DNA of 64,000 bases from DAOUMF01 sp034408935 (GTDB lineage: Bacteria > Chloroflexota > Dehalococcoidia > SM23-28-2 > RBG-16-64-32), in assembly GCA_034408935.1 (NCBI GenBank), contig DAOUMV010000020.1, forward strand, positions 1-64,000, given 5' to 3'. Shown piece after piece: positions 43,589 to 52,533 of the stretch. The notes beneath the pieces are model-generated. The model was given only the letters and a program-made list of their open reading frames with translations. It was not told where the DNA came from and ran no database searches. Position 1 is the first letter of the stretch. The number at the start of each line of letters is the position of its first letter. A program made the translations under genes and the position numbers.

Positions 43589-45781
43589 ATGCCGCAAAAG
43601 CGCTCCTTTCTCTTCGATCGTTGGCCGCGCTTCGCTTCTTGCCATCCCTGGTACGTCCTCGCGGGGGGGCTGATCGTTGTTGCCGGTTTCGTCGCTCTGT
43701 ACGTGATGGCCGGCGGGAGCTATACTACCAGCTTTGAAATCCCCGGTGCCGATTCGCAGCGCGCCGTCGACCTCTTGGAGGAACGCTTCCCGCAGACGGC
43801 CGGCGATCCAGCTCGGATAGTGTTGCACGCCCCGGCCGGACTCCGGGAACCGGAAGTTGAGTCGCGTGTTCAGTCGCTCCTCGCCGACCTCGAGGAGCTC
43901 CCCGAGGTGGTGAGCGTCTCGTCCCCCTACGAACAGCCCGAAGGGATCTCTCTTGACGGCTCCATCGCGTGGTTCGACGTCCTGTATGCGGACGAGGCGC
44001 ATGGCTTGGAGCGATCCAGCCTCGACGCCCTTGTCGACCTGCGAAACGAGTATTCGTCGCCGGACTTCCAGGTCGAGCTTGGCGGGCCGATAGGAGAGGA
44101 AGCGGCGGAGGGGGAGTTCGGCCTTGGCGGCTCTGAAATGATCGGCCTCGCCGCCGCCGTCGTCATCCTGCTCGTCGCCTTCGGTTCCGTCGTGGCGATG
44201 GGCCTTCCCATCGCCATGGCGCTCCCTGCGGTGGCGTCCGGCATCCTCCTGCTGGGCGTGGGGGCCTCCTTCCTCGATATCCCGGATTTCACTACTGAGT
44301 TCGCCGCCATGATTGGCATCGGCGTCGGCATTGACTACGCACTCCTCATCGTCACGCGATACCGCGAGGGGGTTGCCCGAGGCCTGTCCGTCGAAGACGC
44401 CATTGCCAGGGCATCTGCGACGGCTGGGCGCTCAGTCTTGTTCGCCGGCTCGACCGTTGTGATCGCTCTCCTCGGGCTCTGGTTGGTGGGGGTCCCGCTT
44501 CTCGCCTACTTGGCGACGGGGGCTGCGTTGGTGGTGGCTCTCTCCGTCGTAGTGGCTGTCATCGTGCTGCCCGCGATCCTCAAGCTCGGCGCCGCGTGGA
44601 TCGATCGCTGGCGGCTTCCCCTGTTGGCCGTCGCTCCTGATCAGAGCGAATCAGGCTTCGGCTACCGCCTGAGCCGCCTCATCCAGCGCGCCCCAGTCCC
44701 CGCTCTCACCTTGTCGCTGGGCGCCCTTCTCGTGCTGGCGATCCCCGTGCTCCACATGGACGTGGGCGTCGCCGACGCGGGCAACAACCCTGTGTCCGTC
44801 ACGTCCCGTCGCGCCTATGACCTGCTCTCTGAGGGCTTCGGGCCCGGCTTCAACGGCCCGATCCTTGTCGCCGTCCGCATCGACGGTGGGGGTGCCATTG
44901 ACACCATTGAGGCCCTGCCGTCGAGCTTACAGGACATCGAGGGGGTTGCCAGCGTATTGCCGGCCAACTTCAACGAGGCGCGCTCTGCCGCGACCATCAC
45001 CGTCATCCCGAAGACGGCGCCCCAATCGCAGCAAACGGAAGAGCTCGTTGATCGCCTCAGACATGTGGTGCCTCAGGCGATCGAGGGCACACAGGCGCAG
45101 GCCTTCGTTGGCGGTTCCACTGCCGCCTTCATAGACATGGCGCAGAAGATGACCTCGAGCATGCCGCTGTTCTTCACGGCGGTCGTCGGTCTCAGTTTCC
45201 TCTTGCTCATGGCGGTGTTCCGCTCAGTGTTGGTCCCCCTCAAGGCCGCGGCCATGAACCTCCTGTCCGTCGGAGCCGCCTACGGGGTACTCGTCGCGGT
45301 CTTCCAGTGGGGCTGGTTTGGAGGCGTCTTCGGCGTCGACCGGGGAGCACCAATCGAGTCTCACCTGCCGATTGTCCTGTTCGCCATACTCTTCGGCCTC
45401 TCTATGGACTACGAGGTCTTCCTCATCAGCCGTATCCGAGAAGAGTACCTCAAGACGGGCGACAGTGCGGAGGCGGTGGCGAGGGGTCTCTCGGCAACGA
45501 CACGTGTTATCTCAGCCGCCGCGGCTATCATGGTCGCGGTCTTCCTGAGCTTCACACTCAGTGAGGAGCGGGAAATCAAGCAAGCAGGACTCGGCCTTGC
45601 CGCCGCCGTATTCCTGGACGCCACCCTTGTCCGTCTGATCCTGGTGCCATCCCTCATGCAGCTCCTTGGTGACGCCAACTGGTGGTTCCCTCGCTGGCTG
45701 GACCGCCTCATCCCCAAGATCAGCATCGACGCCACGCCGGAACCGGCAGGGGGAGTCGGCGGACCCGTGTCGTCCCCGTAG
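43589..45781 (+). CDS. MMPL/RND-family membrane exporter
   Basis: 730 residues from ATG 43589, with AAGGAGGTG spaced correctly. Two homologous halves, each with an extracellular domain and a six-TM bundle. Motifs: AAMIGIGVGIDYALLIVTRYREG in the first half and LFGLSMDYEVFLISRIREEY in the second (the Asp-Tyr proton-relay motifs of MMPL proteins). The family exports lipids, hopanoids or drugs using the proton gradient. A TetR repressor and operator control it, suggesting induction by an exported compound. Confidence 0.93.
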   Translation: MPQKRSFLFDRWPRFASCHPWYVLAGGLIVVAGFVALYVMAGGSYTTSFEIPGADSQRAVDLLEERFPQTAGDPARIVLHAPAGLREPEVESRVQSLLADLEELPEVVSVSSPYEQPEGISLDGSIAWFDVLYADEAHGLERSSLDALVDLRNEYSSPDFQVELGGPIGEEAAEGEFGLGGSEMIGLAAAVVILLVAFGSVVAMGLPIAMALPAVASGILLLGVGASFLDIPDFTTEFAAMIGIGVGIDYALLIVTRYREGVARGLSVEDAIARASATAGRSVLFAGSTVVIALLGLWLVGVPLLAYLATGAALVVALSVVVAVIVLPAILKLGAAWIDRWRLPLLAVAPDQSESGFGYRLSRLIQRAPVPALTLSLGALLVLAIPVLHMDVGVADAGNNPVSVTSRRAYDLLSEGFGPGFNGPILVAVRIDGGGAIDTIEALPSSLQDIEGVASVLPANFNEARSAATITVIPKTAPQSQQTEELVDRLRHVVPQAIEGTQAQAFVGGSTAAFIDMAQKMTSSMPLFFTAVVGLSFLLLMAVFRSVLVPLKAAAMNLLSVGAAYGVLVAVFQWGWFGGVFGVDRGAPIESHLPIVLFAILFGLSMDYEVFLISRIREEYLKTGDSAEAVARGLSATTRVISAAAAIMVAVFLSFTLSEEREIKQAGLGLAAAVFLDATLVRLILVPSLMQLLGDANWWFPRWLDRLIPKISIDATPEPAGGVGGPVSSP

Positions 45782-45861
45782 GCGCGGCTCCCTCGCCGCC
45801 CGTCGTCGCCACCGCCCTGCGCGGCACAGGTTGGCCGTTCCCATGTCCTGGATGGTACAAT

Positions 45862-45887
45862 CCTGCCTACCGGCAGGCAGGCCTGCC
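45862..45887. repeat. CCTGCC/GGCAGG palindromic repeat
   Basis: CCTGCCTACCGGCAGG followed by CAGGCCTGCC gives nested inverted repeats upstream of the GS-like gene. A related CCTGCCTG…CAGGCAG hairpin lies at 58891. They look like members of a dispersed palindrome family, and one could double as a terminator. Confidence 0.55.
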
Positions 45888-45924
45888 ACTGAGCCCTGTT
45901 CCGCCTCGCGCAGGAGGTTCCTCT

Positions 45925-47280
45925 ATGGACATTAAAGCTGCCACTGAACTGCTACGTCGCCACAACGTCCGCACCGTCCGCATCGGCGGAGCCGACCTGG
46001 ACGGCGTCTACCGCGGCAAGCGGGTCAGTGCCGACCACTTCCTGGCCTCCGCCGAGGAGGGCTTCCCCCAGTGCGATGTCCTCTTCGGTTGGGACATTCA
46101 GGACGAGGTCATCGGCTCCCTCCCTTACTCCAACTGGGAGATCGGCTTCGCCGACATCGTCATGCGCCCCGATCTCTCAACCCTGGCCGTCGTCCCCTGG
46201 GAGGAGGACAGCGCCGCCGTCGTCTGCGACTTCTACGCCGAGGCCGGAGACCCCCTGCCCATCTCCCCCCGCTTCGTCCTCCAGCGCGTCGTCCAGCGCG
46301 CCCTCGACGCCGGCTTTCGCTCCATCATGGCCGCGGAGCTGGAGGTGCGCTTCTTCCAGGAGGATCAGGAGAGCCTCCGTGACAAGGACTTCTCCGACCT
46401 GCGGCCTCTCAACCCCGGCCTCAACTGCTACAGCATCCACCACGCCTCCATCGACGAGCCCGTCATCGGCCGTATCCGCCAGTGCATGAACGACTACGGC
46501 ATCCCCGTCGACGCCTACAACCGCGAGCATGGCGCTGGCATGTACGAGATCAACCTTCGTCATGCCGACGCCGTCCGCGCCGCCGACCAGACGATGCTCT
46601 ACAAGAGCGGGTGCAAGGAGATCGTCGCCCAGATGGGCGCCCTGCCCACCTTCATGGCCAAGCTCGCCGACGACATCGACGGTTGCGGCGGCCACATTCA
46701 CCAGAGCCTCTGGACCGCCGATGGCTCCCAGAGCGTCTTCTGGGACGAAGGGGCCGAGCACCACCTCTCCCAAACCCTGAAGCAATACCTGGCGGGGCTG
46801 CTGGCTACCATCCCTGACTTCATGCTCATGTACGCCCCCAACGTCAACTCCTATAAGCGCTTCGTCCCCTGGACGTGGGTCCCCCTCAACCTCACCTGGG
46901 CCTTGGACAACCGCACGACCGCCGTGCGCGTCATCGCCTCCAGCCCCGGTGGCATCCGAATGGAGAACCGCGTGCCCGGGGCCGACCTCAACTCCTATCT
47001 CGCCTTCGCCGCCTCCCTCGCTGGCGGCCTCCACGGCATCGAAAAGGGGCTCGAGCCACCCCCGCCCACGAAGGGCAACGCCTACGAGCTCACCGACGCC
47101 GAAGCGCCGCCCCTGTCTCTCCCCGAGGCGCTGGACCGCTTTCGCTCCAGCCCCCTGCCGCGCGAGTGGTTCGGCGATGAGTTCGTCGATCAGTACGTCG
47201 CCTTTCGCCAGTGGGAGGTGGACAAGCACCGCCTCGCCGTCACCGACTGGGAGCGCCGCCGCTACTTCGAGATGGTATGA
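45925..47280 (+). CDS. Glutamine synthetase-family ligase (gamma-glutamyl ligase-like)
   Basis: 451 residues; start at MDIKAATELLRRH with CAGGAGG ahead. GS fold: ELEVRFFQED (Glu ligand), NREHGAGMYEINLRHADAVRAAD, FMAKLADDIDGCGGHIHQSLW and RMENRVPGADLNSYLAFAASLAGG. The GGHIHQSLW and ENRVPGADLN forms are those of PuuA-like and other GS-like ligases, not assimilatory GS. Likely substrate is an amine or amino compound joined to glutamate. It precedes a CMD gene and an SDR on the same strand, suggesting amine or aromatic catabolism. No GTAAC box is seen upstream, unlike the amt operon. Confidence 0.88.
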   Translation: MDIKAATELLRRHNVRTVRIGGADLDGVYRGKRVSADHFLASAEEGFPQCDVLFGWDIQDEVIGSLPYSNWEIGFADIVMRPDLSTLAVVPWEEDSAAVVCDFYAEAGDPLPISPRFVLQRVVQRALDAGFRSIMAAELEVRFFQEDQESLRDKDFSDLRPLNPGLNCYSIHHASIDEPVIGRIRQCMNDYGIPVDAYNREHGAGMYEINLRHADAVRAADQTMLYKSGCKEIVAQMGALPTFMAKLADDIDGCGGHIHQSLWTADGSQSVFWDEGAEHHLSQTLKQYLAGLLATIPDFMLMYAPNVNSYKRFVPWTWVPLNLTWALDNRTTAVRVIASSPGGIRMENRVPGADLNSYLAFAASLAGGLHGIEKGLEPPPPTKGNAYELTDAEAPPLSLPEALDRFRSSPLPREWFGDEFVDQYVAFRQWEVDKHRLAVTDWERRRYFEMV

Positions 47281-47339
47281 CGGCCTGTCCGCGGCCAGCG
47301 TCCAACTCCTTGCGAGCGCCAGACACAGGAGATCGATAG

Positions 47340-47681
47340 ATGGACAAGATAGACGAGATCGTCGACGCGAGGAAGGTCGCGCACGCCCGACTGACCAAGG
47401 CCGGGTCGAAGGTGTACAAGGCATTCCTCGCGATGGAGGAGGCCGCCTTCTCCGACGGTGCGTTGCCCAAGAAGGCCAAGGAGCTGATCGCGGTCGGCAT
47501 ATCGGTCGTCATCGACTGCGAATCGTGCATGCAGTGGCACATCGAGCAGGCCGGCAAAGCCGGTGCCACTAGGGCCGAGACCCTGGAGGCGGTAGAGGTG
47601 GGGATCGAGATGGGAGGAGGCCCCGCAACGGTATCCGCAAGATTCGCCCTCGACGTGCTGGAGCGAACGTTCCCCGAATGA
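47340..47681 (+). CDS. Carboxymuconolactone decarboxylase (CMD/AhpD)-family protein
   Basis: 113 residues. CMD fold with CESCMQWHIEQA (CxxC plus His, the AhpD-type redox motif), LPKKAKELIAVGISV before it and ETLEAVEVGIEMGGG after. CxxC-containing members are alkyl-hydroperoxidase-like rather than true decarboxylases. It lies 59 bp after the GS-like gene. Confidence 0.88.
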   Translation: MDKIDEIVDARKVAHARLTKAGSKVYKAFLAMEEAAFSDGALPKKAKELIAVGISVVIDCESCMQWHIEQAGKAGATRAETLEAVEVGIEMGGGPATVSARFALDVLERTFPE

Positions 47682-47727
47682 CGAAGCGCAGACCTGCACA
47701 GACTGCGCGGAAGGAGTGATGTCCTCG

Positions 47728-48492
47728 ATGCGTCTCGCCGATAAGACAGTCCTCATCACCGGCGCCGGTAGCGGCATGGGCCGCCTGGCTGCCCAGGTCT
47801 TCGCCCGCGAGGGCGCTCAGGTCGTGGCGCTCGACATAACCGAGGAGGCCCTTCGCGAGACCGCCGCCTCCGTCGAGGGCGAGGGCGGCCAGATCGTGGC
47901 CATCCCCGCCGATGTCAGCGTCGCCGCCGACGTGGAGCGCGCCGTCGCCGAGGGCGTGCGCGCCTTCGGCCGCCTCAACGTCCTCTACAACAACGCCGGC
48001 ATCTTCCCCGACGAGGACACCTCCGTAGTGGACACGGACGAGAGCGTCGTCCAGAAGGTGCTGGACGTGAACTATAAGGGAGTCGCCCTCTGCTGCAAGT
48101 ACGGCATCCCCCACCTCATCGAGGCCGGCGGCGGCTCCATCGTCAACGTCGCCTCCTTCGTGGCCCTCGTCGGCTGCACCGTCCCCCAGGACGCCTACAC
48201 CGCCAGCAAAGGCGCCGTCCTCTCCCTCACCCGCTCCCTTGCCGTTCAGTACGGCCCGCAGCACGTCCGGGCCAACGCCATCTGCCCCGGCCCGATCCTC
48301 ACGCCGCTGCTGGAGTCCCTGTTCCCCAGCGAGGAGGAGCGACTGAAGCGCCTCAACCGCATCCCCCTGGGCCGCTTCGGCCGCGCCGAGGACATCGTCT
48401 ACGCCGCCCTCTACCTCGCCTCCGACGAGTCGTCCTGGACGACGGGCACCACCTTTGTGGTGGACGGCGGCATCACTGTCAACTACTTCTGA
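47728..48492 (+). CDS. Short-chain dehydrogenase/reductase
   Basis: 254 residues from ATG 47728 (MRLADKTVLITG); nearer ATG 47719 leaves too little room for the AAGGAG site. SDR motifs: TGAGSGMG, LDITE at beta2 (NAD-type Asp), NNAG, YTASK, and VVDGGITV at the end. Third gene of the GS-like/CMD/SDR set; oxidation of a hydroxy or aldehyde intermediate is likely. After the stop, CTGCTC-AG-GAGCAG at 48498 forms a small hairpin. Confidence 0.9.
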   Translation: MRLADKTVLITGAGSGMGRLAAQVFAREGAQVVALDITEEALRETAASVEGEGGQIVAIPADVSVAADVERAVAEGVRAFGRLNVLYNNAGIFPDEDTSVVDTDESVVQKVLDVNYKGVALCCKYGIPHLIEAGGGSIVNVASFVALVGCTVPQDAYTASKGAVLSLTRSLAVQYGPQHVRANAICPGPILTPLLESLFPSEEERLKRLNRIPLGRFGRAEDIVYAALYLASDESSWTTGTTFVVDGGITVNYF

Positions 48493-48709
48493 CACGACTG
48501 CTCAGGAGCAGACATTGACCGGCCAGCTCACGGAAACCGAGGTCGCCGCTGGCCTCCTGGCGCACTTGGCGCTCGCCGAGACGCACGCTAGAACGTTCCT
48601 GACCGCGGATTCAGAGTTCGAAGACGTGGCTAGGCAAGCGCCAGCTTCTGGTCTGGCTGTCGTGCATTTGAGGTCATGATCGCGGCGCTGCTTTCGGCCC
48701 CCTCGCGCT

Positions 48710-49597
48710 CTAGCGCACCTCTACGTCCGCCAGCTTCTCCAGCGCCTTAATCAGCGCCTGCGTCCCCTCCTCGCCCAGCCCCTCTTCCTCAAGTTGCGAG
48801 AAGAACTGCTGCACCAGGCTAGTTCCCGGCAGGGACATCCCCAGCTTCTCCGCCGCCTCCAACGCCAGTCGCAGGTCCTTCCGCTGGTGCGCCACCTTGA
48901 ACCCCGGTCGGAAGTCCCGATCCACCATGCGCGGGGCCAGGTTCTGGAGCTGCCACGACGTCCCCGCCCCTGCGCTCACCGCCTCGATCATCACCCGCGG
49001 GTCGATCCCGGAGCGGACGGCCAGCACCAGCGCCTCGCACACGCCCAGGTTCGTCAGCACCACCGCGACCTGGTTGCATAGCTTCACTGTCTGCCCGGCC
49101 CCGCTCGGCCCGCAGTGCACGATCTTGCGCCCCATCGCCTCCAGCACCGACCGGTAGCGCTCCAGCGTCTTCCTCTTGCCGCCCACCATGATCGACAGTG
49201 TCCCGTCGATCGCCCCCTGCTGGCCGCCGCTCACCGGCGCGTCCAGCATCTCCACCCCGGCCTCGGCCAGCCGCTGCGCGATGCGACGCGTCACCTGCGG
49301 CGACATAGTCGTCATGTCCACATGCACCAGCCCCGCGTGTGCGCCCTCGATGATGCCGCCTGGGCCCAGCGCCACCTCCTCCACGTCCGGCGAGTCTCCC
49401 ACTATCGTGATCACCACGTCGGAGCGTGCGGCGACGTCGGCGGGGTTGCTGCCCTCGTCGGCGCCTTCCCTGGCCAGTTCGTCGATACCCGGTCGGCTGC
49501 GGTTCCACACGGTGAGGGGGAATCCGGCCTTCATCAGGTTGCGGGCCATCGGTCGGCCCATTATCCCCAGCCCGATGAAGCCTACGCGGTCAGTCAT
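48710..49597 (-). CDS. 3-hydroxyisobutyrate dehydrogenase-family protein
   Basis: 295 residues. Rossmann start RVGFIGLGIMGRPMARNL, substrate loop DAPVSGG, and the catalytic Lys region GAGQTVKLCNQ. Beta-hydroxyacid dehydrogenases of this type oxidise 3-hydroxyisobutyrate, tartronate semialdehyde or 6-phosphogluconate-like acids. It overlaps the upstream D-2-hydroxyacid dehydrogenase gene by 8 bp (ATGACTGA). Last gene of the minus-strand operon beginning at 52372. Confidence 0.92.
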   Translation of the reverse strand: MTDRVGFIGLGIMGRPMARNLMKAGFPLTVWNRSRPGIDELAREGADEGSNPADVAARSDVVITIVGDSPDVEEVALGPGGIIEGAHAGLVHVDMTTMSPQVTRRIAQRLAEAGVEMLDAPVSGGQQGAIDGTLSIMVGGKRKTLERYRSVLEAMGRKIVHCGPSGAGQTVKLCNQVAVVLTNLGVCEALVLAVRSGIDPRVMIEAVSAGAGTSWQLQNLAPRMVDRDFRPGFKVAHQRKDLRLALEAAEKLGMSLPGTSLVQQFFSQLEEEGLGEEGTQALIKALEKLADVEVR

Positions 49598-50600
49598 GGC
49601 GCGGCTCCAGCGCTACCCGCGGCCTCACGCTTGGGTTCGCCACGTACTTGGGCCAACGCCCGCGCAGCACGTCCCCCGCCGCCCGGCCCACCTCCTGACG
49701 GAGCTGTCGCATCGCCTCCGGCGACACCGACCCTACGTGCGGCGTCAGCACCACGTTGTCCAGTCGGCACAGCGGGCTGTCGGTGGGCAGGGGCTCCTCC
49801 TCGAACACGTCCAGCCCGGCCGCGGCGATCTCGCCCTTGGCTAGCGCCTCCACCAGGGCTGCTTCGTCCACTACCGGCCCCCGGGCCGTGTTGATCAGCA
49901 CCGCTGTCGACTTCATCGCCTTCAGCTCCGCCGCGCCGATGAGGTGTCGCGTCTCTGGCATGAGCGGCGTGTTCAGGGAAACGTAGTCGGCCTCCGCCAG
50001 CAGTTCGCCCAGCGGCACCAGCTTGACGCCCATCTCCGCGGCCGCCCTGCGGTCGCAGTGCGGGTCGTGGGCCAGCACCCGCAGGCCGAAGGCCAGCCCC
50101 TTGCGTCCCACCGCGCGGCCGATGTTCCCGAACCCGACGATACCCAGCGTCTGTCCGTGCACCGGCGCCATCCCCCGCACCTGCTCGCTCCGCCACCGCC
50201 CCGCCGCGATGTCCCGATGCAGCGGCAGCAATCTCCGGGCCGTGGCCAGCAGCAGCGCAATGGCGTGGTTGGATACCTCCTCCGTGCAGAAGTCCAGTAC
50301 GTGCGCCACTACTATCCCGTGGTCTGTCGCCGCTTCCAGGTCCAAGTTGTCGAGGCCGATCCCGTACCGGACCACGCAGCGGCAGCGGGGGAGGTTCTCC
50401 AGGACTCGACGTGTGATCTGGGCCATTGCCACCAGCACCACGTCTGTGTCCCGGACGTTGGCGATGAGTTTATCCTCGCTGCTGGCCTCGGTGGCCACCA
50501 GCTCGTAGTCCAGATCGCCCATGCCCAGCCGCTCCTCTTCCAGGCGCGAGCCGGGCCGGGCGTCCGCGTGGACTATCAGCGGGCGCCTGTCCGCCGCCAT
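49590..50600 (-). CDS. D-2-hydroxyacid dehydrogenase, CtBP/phosphoglycerate dehydrogenase-like
   Basis: 336 residues. NAD-binding GIVGFGNIGRAVGRK, substrate Arg in INTARGPVVDE, the Glu in AGLDVFEEEPL and the catalytic His in LTPHVGSVSPE form the D-2-hydroxyacid dehydrogenase set. No ACT domain, so it is not a classical SerA; the CRCVVRYGIGLDNLDLEAA segment fits C-terminal-binding-protein-like enzymes. Reduces or oxidises a 2-keto/2-hydroxy acid. Confidence 0.9.
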   Translation of the reverse strand: MAADRRPLIVHADARPGSRLEEERLGMGDLDYELVATEASSEDKLIANVRDTDVVLVAMAQITRRVLENLPRCRCVVRYGIGLDNLDLEAATDHGIVVAHVLDFCTEEVSNHAIALLLATARRLLPLHRDIAAGRWRSEQVRGMAPVHGQTLGIVGFGNIGRAVGRKGLAFGLRVLAHDPHCDRRAAAEMGVKLVPLGELLAEADYVSLNTPLMPETRHLIGAAELKAMKSTAVLINTARGPVVDEAALVEALAKGEIAAAGLDVFEEEPLPTDSPLCRLDNVVLTPHVGSVSPEAMRQLRQEVGRAAGDVLRGRWPKYVANPSVRPRVALEPRHD

Positions 50601-50621
50601 CGGGGAGCGCCCAGGCTGCCC

Positions 50622-51452
50622 TTACTTCACCGTGGCGGCGGCGTTGCTGATCACCACGTCGCCCCGCTGCGTCTTCGCCTGGAGGACGATGTGACCACCG
50701 CCCTCGTCCCACATCTCAGTGATTATCTTGTCGCCCGGGAAGACGACGCCGGAGAACCGCACCTCCAGCCCCGCCATCCGGGCCGGATCGTTTTCGCAGT
50801 ACTCGCTCAGCACGGCACGGCCGACGTGCCCGTACGTGCACAGCCCGTGCAGGATCGGCGTGTCGTAGCCAGCCATCTTCGCGAACGCCGGATCTATGTG
50901 CAGCGGGTTGCGGTCTCCGGAGAGGCGGTAGATCATCGCCTGGATCGGCAGCGTCTGCATCTCCACCGTCTTGTCGGGCGCCCTGTCCGGGGGCTTGTTC
51001 CCGGCCTCCGGCCCGCGCTCCCCGCCGAAGCCTCCCGCTGCCCGCACGAACACCCCGGCCGCGTTCTCAAACAGCACCTCGCCCTTCTCGTCCTTCGTCT
51101 CCGCCTCCACCACCAGCAGGGCGCCTTTGCCCTTGTCGTAGACTCCGGACACCTTTCCGGCGGTGGTCAGCTTCCCCTTCGTCGGAATCGGCTTGTGGAG
51201 TTTGATGCGCTGCTCGCCGTGGAGCAGCATCACCGGGTTTATCTCCACGCTGGCGGCCAGCCCCATCATCGCTGGGAAACCGGGGATCACCGCGAACGTT
51301 GGGAGCACCTTCAAGTTGCGCTCGAAGACGAAGTCCAGCTCCGTCGCGCCCACGCCCACGGCGTACAGCATCACGTCGCGGTCGTCATACTCGAAACTCG
51401 TCGGTGGCAGTTCGATGCCTAAAGCCTGGGGAATAGCGACTCGCTCTGCCAT
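50622..51452 (-). CDS. MaoC-type enoyl-CoA hydratase 2
   Basis: 276 residues. Two hot-dog halves; the hydratase-2 motif is clear in the second (SGDRNPLHIDPAFAKMAGYDTPILHGL, with the catalytic Asp/His). Closest to the hydratase unit of eukaryotic peroxisomal multifunctional enzyme type 2. It lies 5 bp downstream of the SDR that corresponds to the dehydrogenase unit of the same multifunctional enzyme, so the two genes look like a split MFE-2 for (R)-specific beta-oxidation. Confidence 0.92.
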   Translation of the reverse strand: MAERVAIPQALGIELPPTSFEYDDRDVMLYAVGVGATELDFVFERNLKVLPTFAVIPGFPAMMGLAASVEINPVMLLHGEQRIKLHKPIPTKGKLTTAGKVSGVYDKGKGALLVVEAETKDEKGEVLFENAAGVFVRAAGGFGGERGPEAGNKPPDRAPDKTVEMQTLPIQAMIYRLSGDRNPLHIDPAFAKMAGYDTPILHGLCTYGHVGRAVLSEYCENDPARMAGLEVRFSGVVFPGDKIITEMWDEGGGHIVLQAKTQRGDVVISNAAATVK

Positions 51453-51457
51453 CGCGC

Positions 51458-52372
51458 CTATCCTCCTCCCAGGTGGGGGAAGATGCGGCCCATGCCCTCA
51501 GCGTTGGCGTTGGCGAACTCCTCGGCGCCGGTCATATCCTTTATCTTCCCCAGGTTGTCGCGCACCTGCTCGATGGTGACCCCGCCGCTGGGGTCGATGA
51601 ACACGCCTTTCCCCTCTACTACCGCCACCCGGCCGAAGTAGCCGCCGCCTGCCGACCACACGCTGCCGGTCTCCGTGCACTCCTCCGAGCACAGGTACGC
51701 CACTATCGGCGATACGAGCTCCGGCACCAGCTTCTCCAGCGCGGCGGGCGGCATGATGTCCTCGGTCAGACGTGAGGCGGCCAGTGGGGCGACAGTGTTG
51801 GCCAGGATGCTGTACTTCGCCCCTTCTATCTTGACCACGTTCATCAGGCCGACCAGACCCATCTTCGCCGACCCGTAGTTCGTCTGCCCGAAGTTGCCGA
51901 ACAGCCCAGCCGCCGACGTCGTGAACACGATGCGCCCGTAGCTGTTCTGCCGCATCACGCGAAGGGCTGGCTGCGTGACGCAGAAGGCGCCCCGCAGGTG
52001 CACAGCCTGCACCTTGTCCCAGTCCTCCGCGGCCAGGTTGTGGAAGGCACGGTCGCGCAGGATGCCGGCGTTATTGACCAGGATGTCCACCTTGCCGTAG
52101 GCGTCCATCGCCGTCTTCACCAGCGACTCCCCGCCTTCCACCGTGTCCACGCCGTCGTAGTTCGCCGTCGCCTCGCCTCCGGCGGCGCGGATCTCCTCCA
52201 CGACCTTGTCGGCCATGGCGGTGCCGGCGCCGGTGCCGTCGCGGGCGCCTCCCAGGTCGTTCACCACCACCTTGGCGCCGCGAGAGCCGAGCAGCAGGGC
52301 GTGGCAACGGCCCAGCCCACCCCCGGCACCCGTCACGATCGCCACTCGGTCGTCAAACCGAACGTCACTCAT
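51458..52372 (-). CDS. MFE-2-type (R)-3-hydroxyacyl-CoA dehydrogenase (SDR)
   Basis: 304 residues, longer than ordinary SDRs. VAIVTGAGGGLGRCHALLLGSRGAKVVVNDLGG is the peroxisomal MFE-2 signature; NNAGILRDRAF, TSAAGLFGNFGQTNYGSAK (catalytic Tyr/Lys) and the 60-residue C-terminal extension support it. Takes (R)-3-hydroxyacyl-CoA made by the downstream MaoC protein to the 3-keto form, with NAD (inference). First gene of the operon, behind a TTGACA promoter and GGAGG site. Confidence 0.93.
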   Translation of the reverse strand: MSDVRFDDRVAIVTGAGGGLGRCHALLLGSRGAKVVVNDLGGARDGTGAGTAMADKVVEEIRAAGGEATANYDGVDTVEGGESLVKTAMDAYGKVDILVNNAGILRDRAFHNLAAEDWDKVQAVHLRGAFCVTQPALRVMRQNSYGRIVFTTSAAGLFGNFGQTNYGSAKMGLVGLMNVVKIEGAKYSILANTVAPLAASRLTEDIMPPAALEKLVPELVSPIVAYLCSEECTETGSVWSAGGGYFGRVAVVEGKGVFIDPSGGVTIEQVRDNLGKIKDMTGAEEFANANAEGMGRIFPHLGGG

Positions 52373-52410
52373 CTGCGACCTCCATTCGTCTGCGGGCGGA
52401 ATTCCTCGTT

Positions 52411-52440
52411 ATTAATTTCACATTTCCCTGCCCCTGTCAA
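52411..52440 (-). promoter_or_regulatory. Predicted promoter of the MFE-2/MaoC operon
   Basis: Minus strand: consensus TTGACA (52440-52435), 18-bp spacer, ATTAAT (52416-52411); AT-rich just downstream. ATG at 52372 follows after about 40 bases. Confidence 0.55.
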
Positions 52441-52533
52441 TCGGCGGAGCATAGCCCCCGCCTCACCGTGCTCGTCCGTAGCTTTCCAGGCCGTCCGTCT
52501 GGTGCTATTATCGGGTCGAGAGGAGGCGATTGC

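Noticed and set aside
48498..48511. CTGCTC-AG-GAGCAG hairpin as a terminator after the SDR
   Set aside because: Very short loop and no T tract; too weak to list as a terminator.
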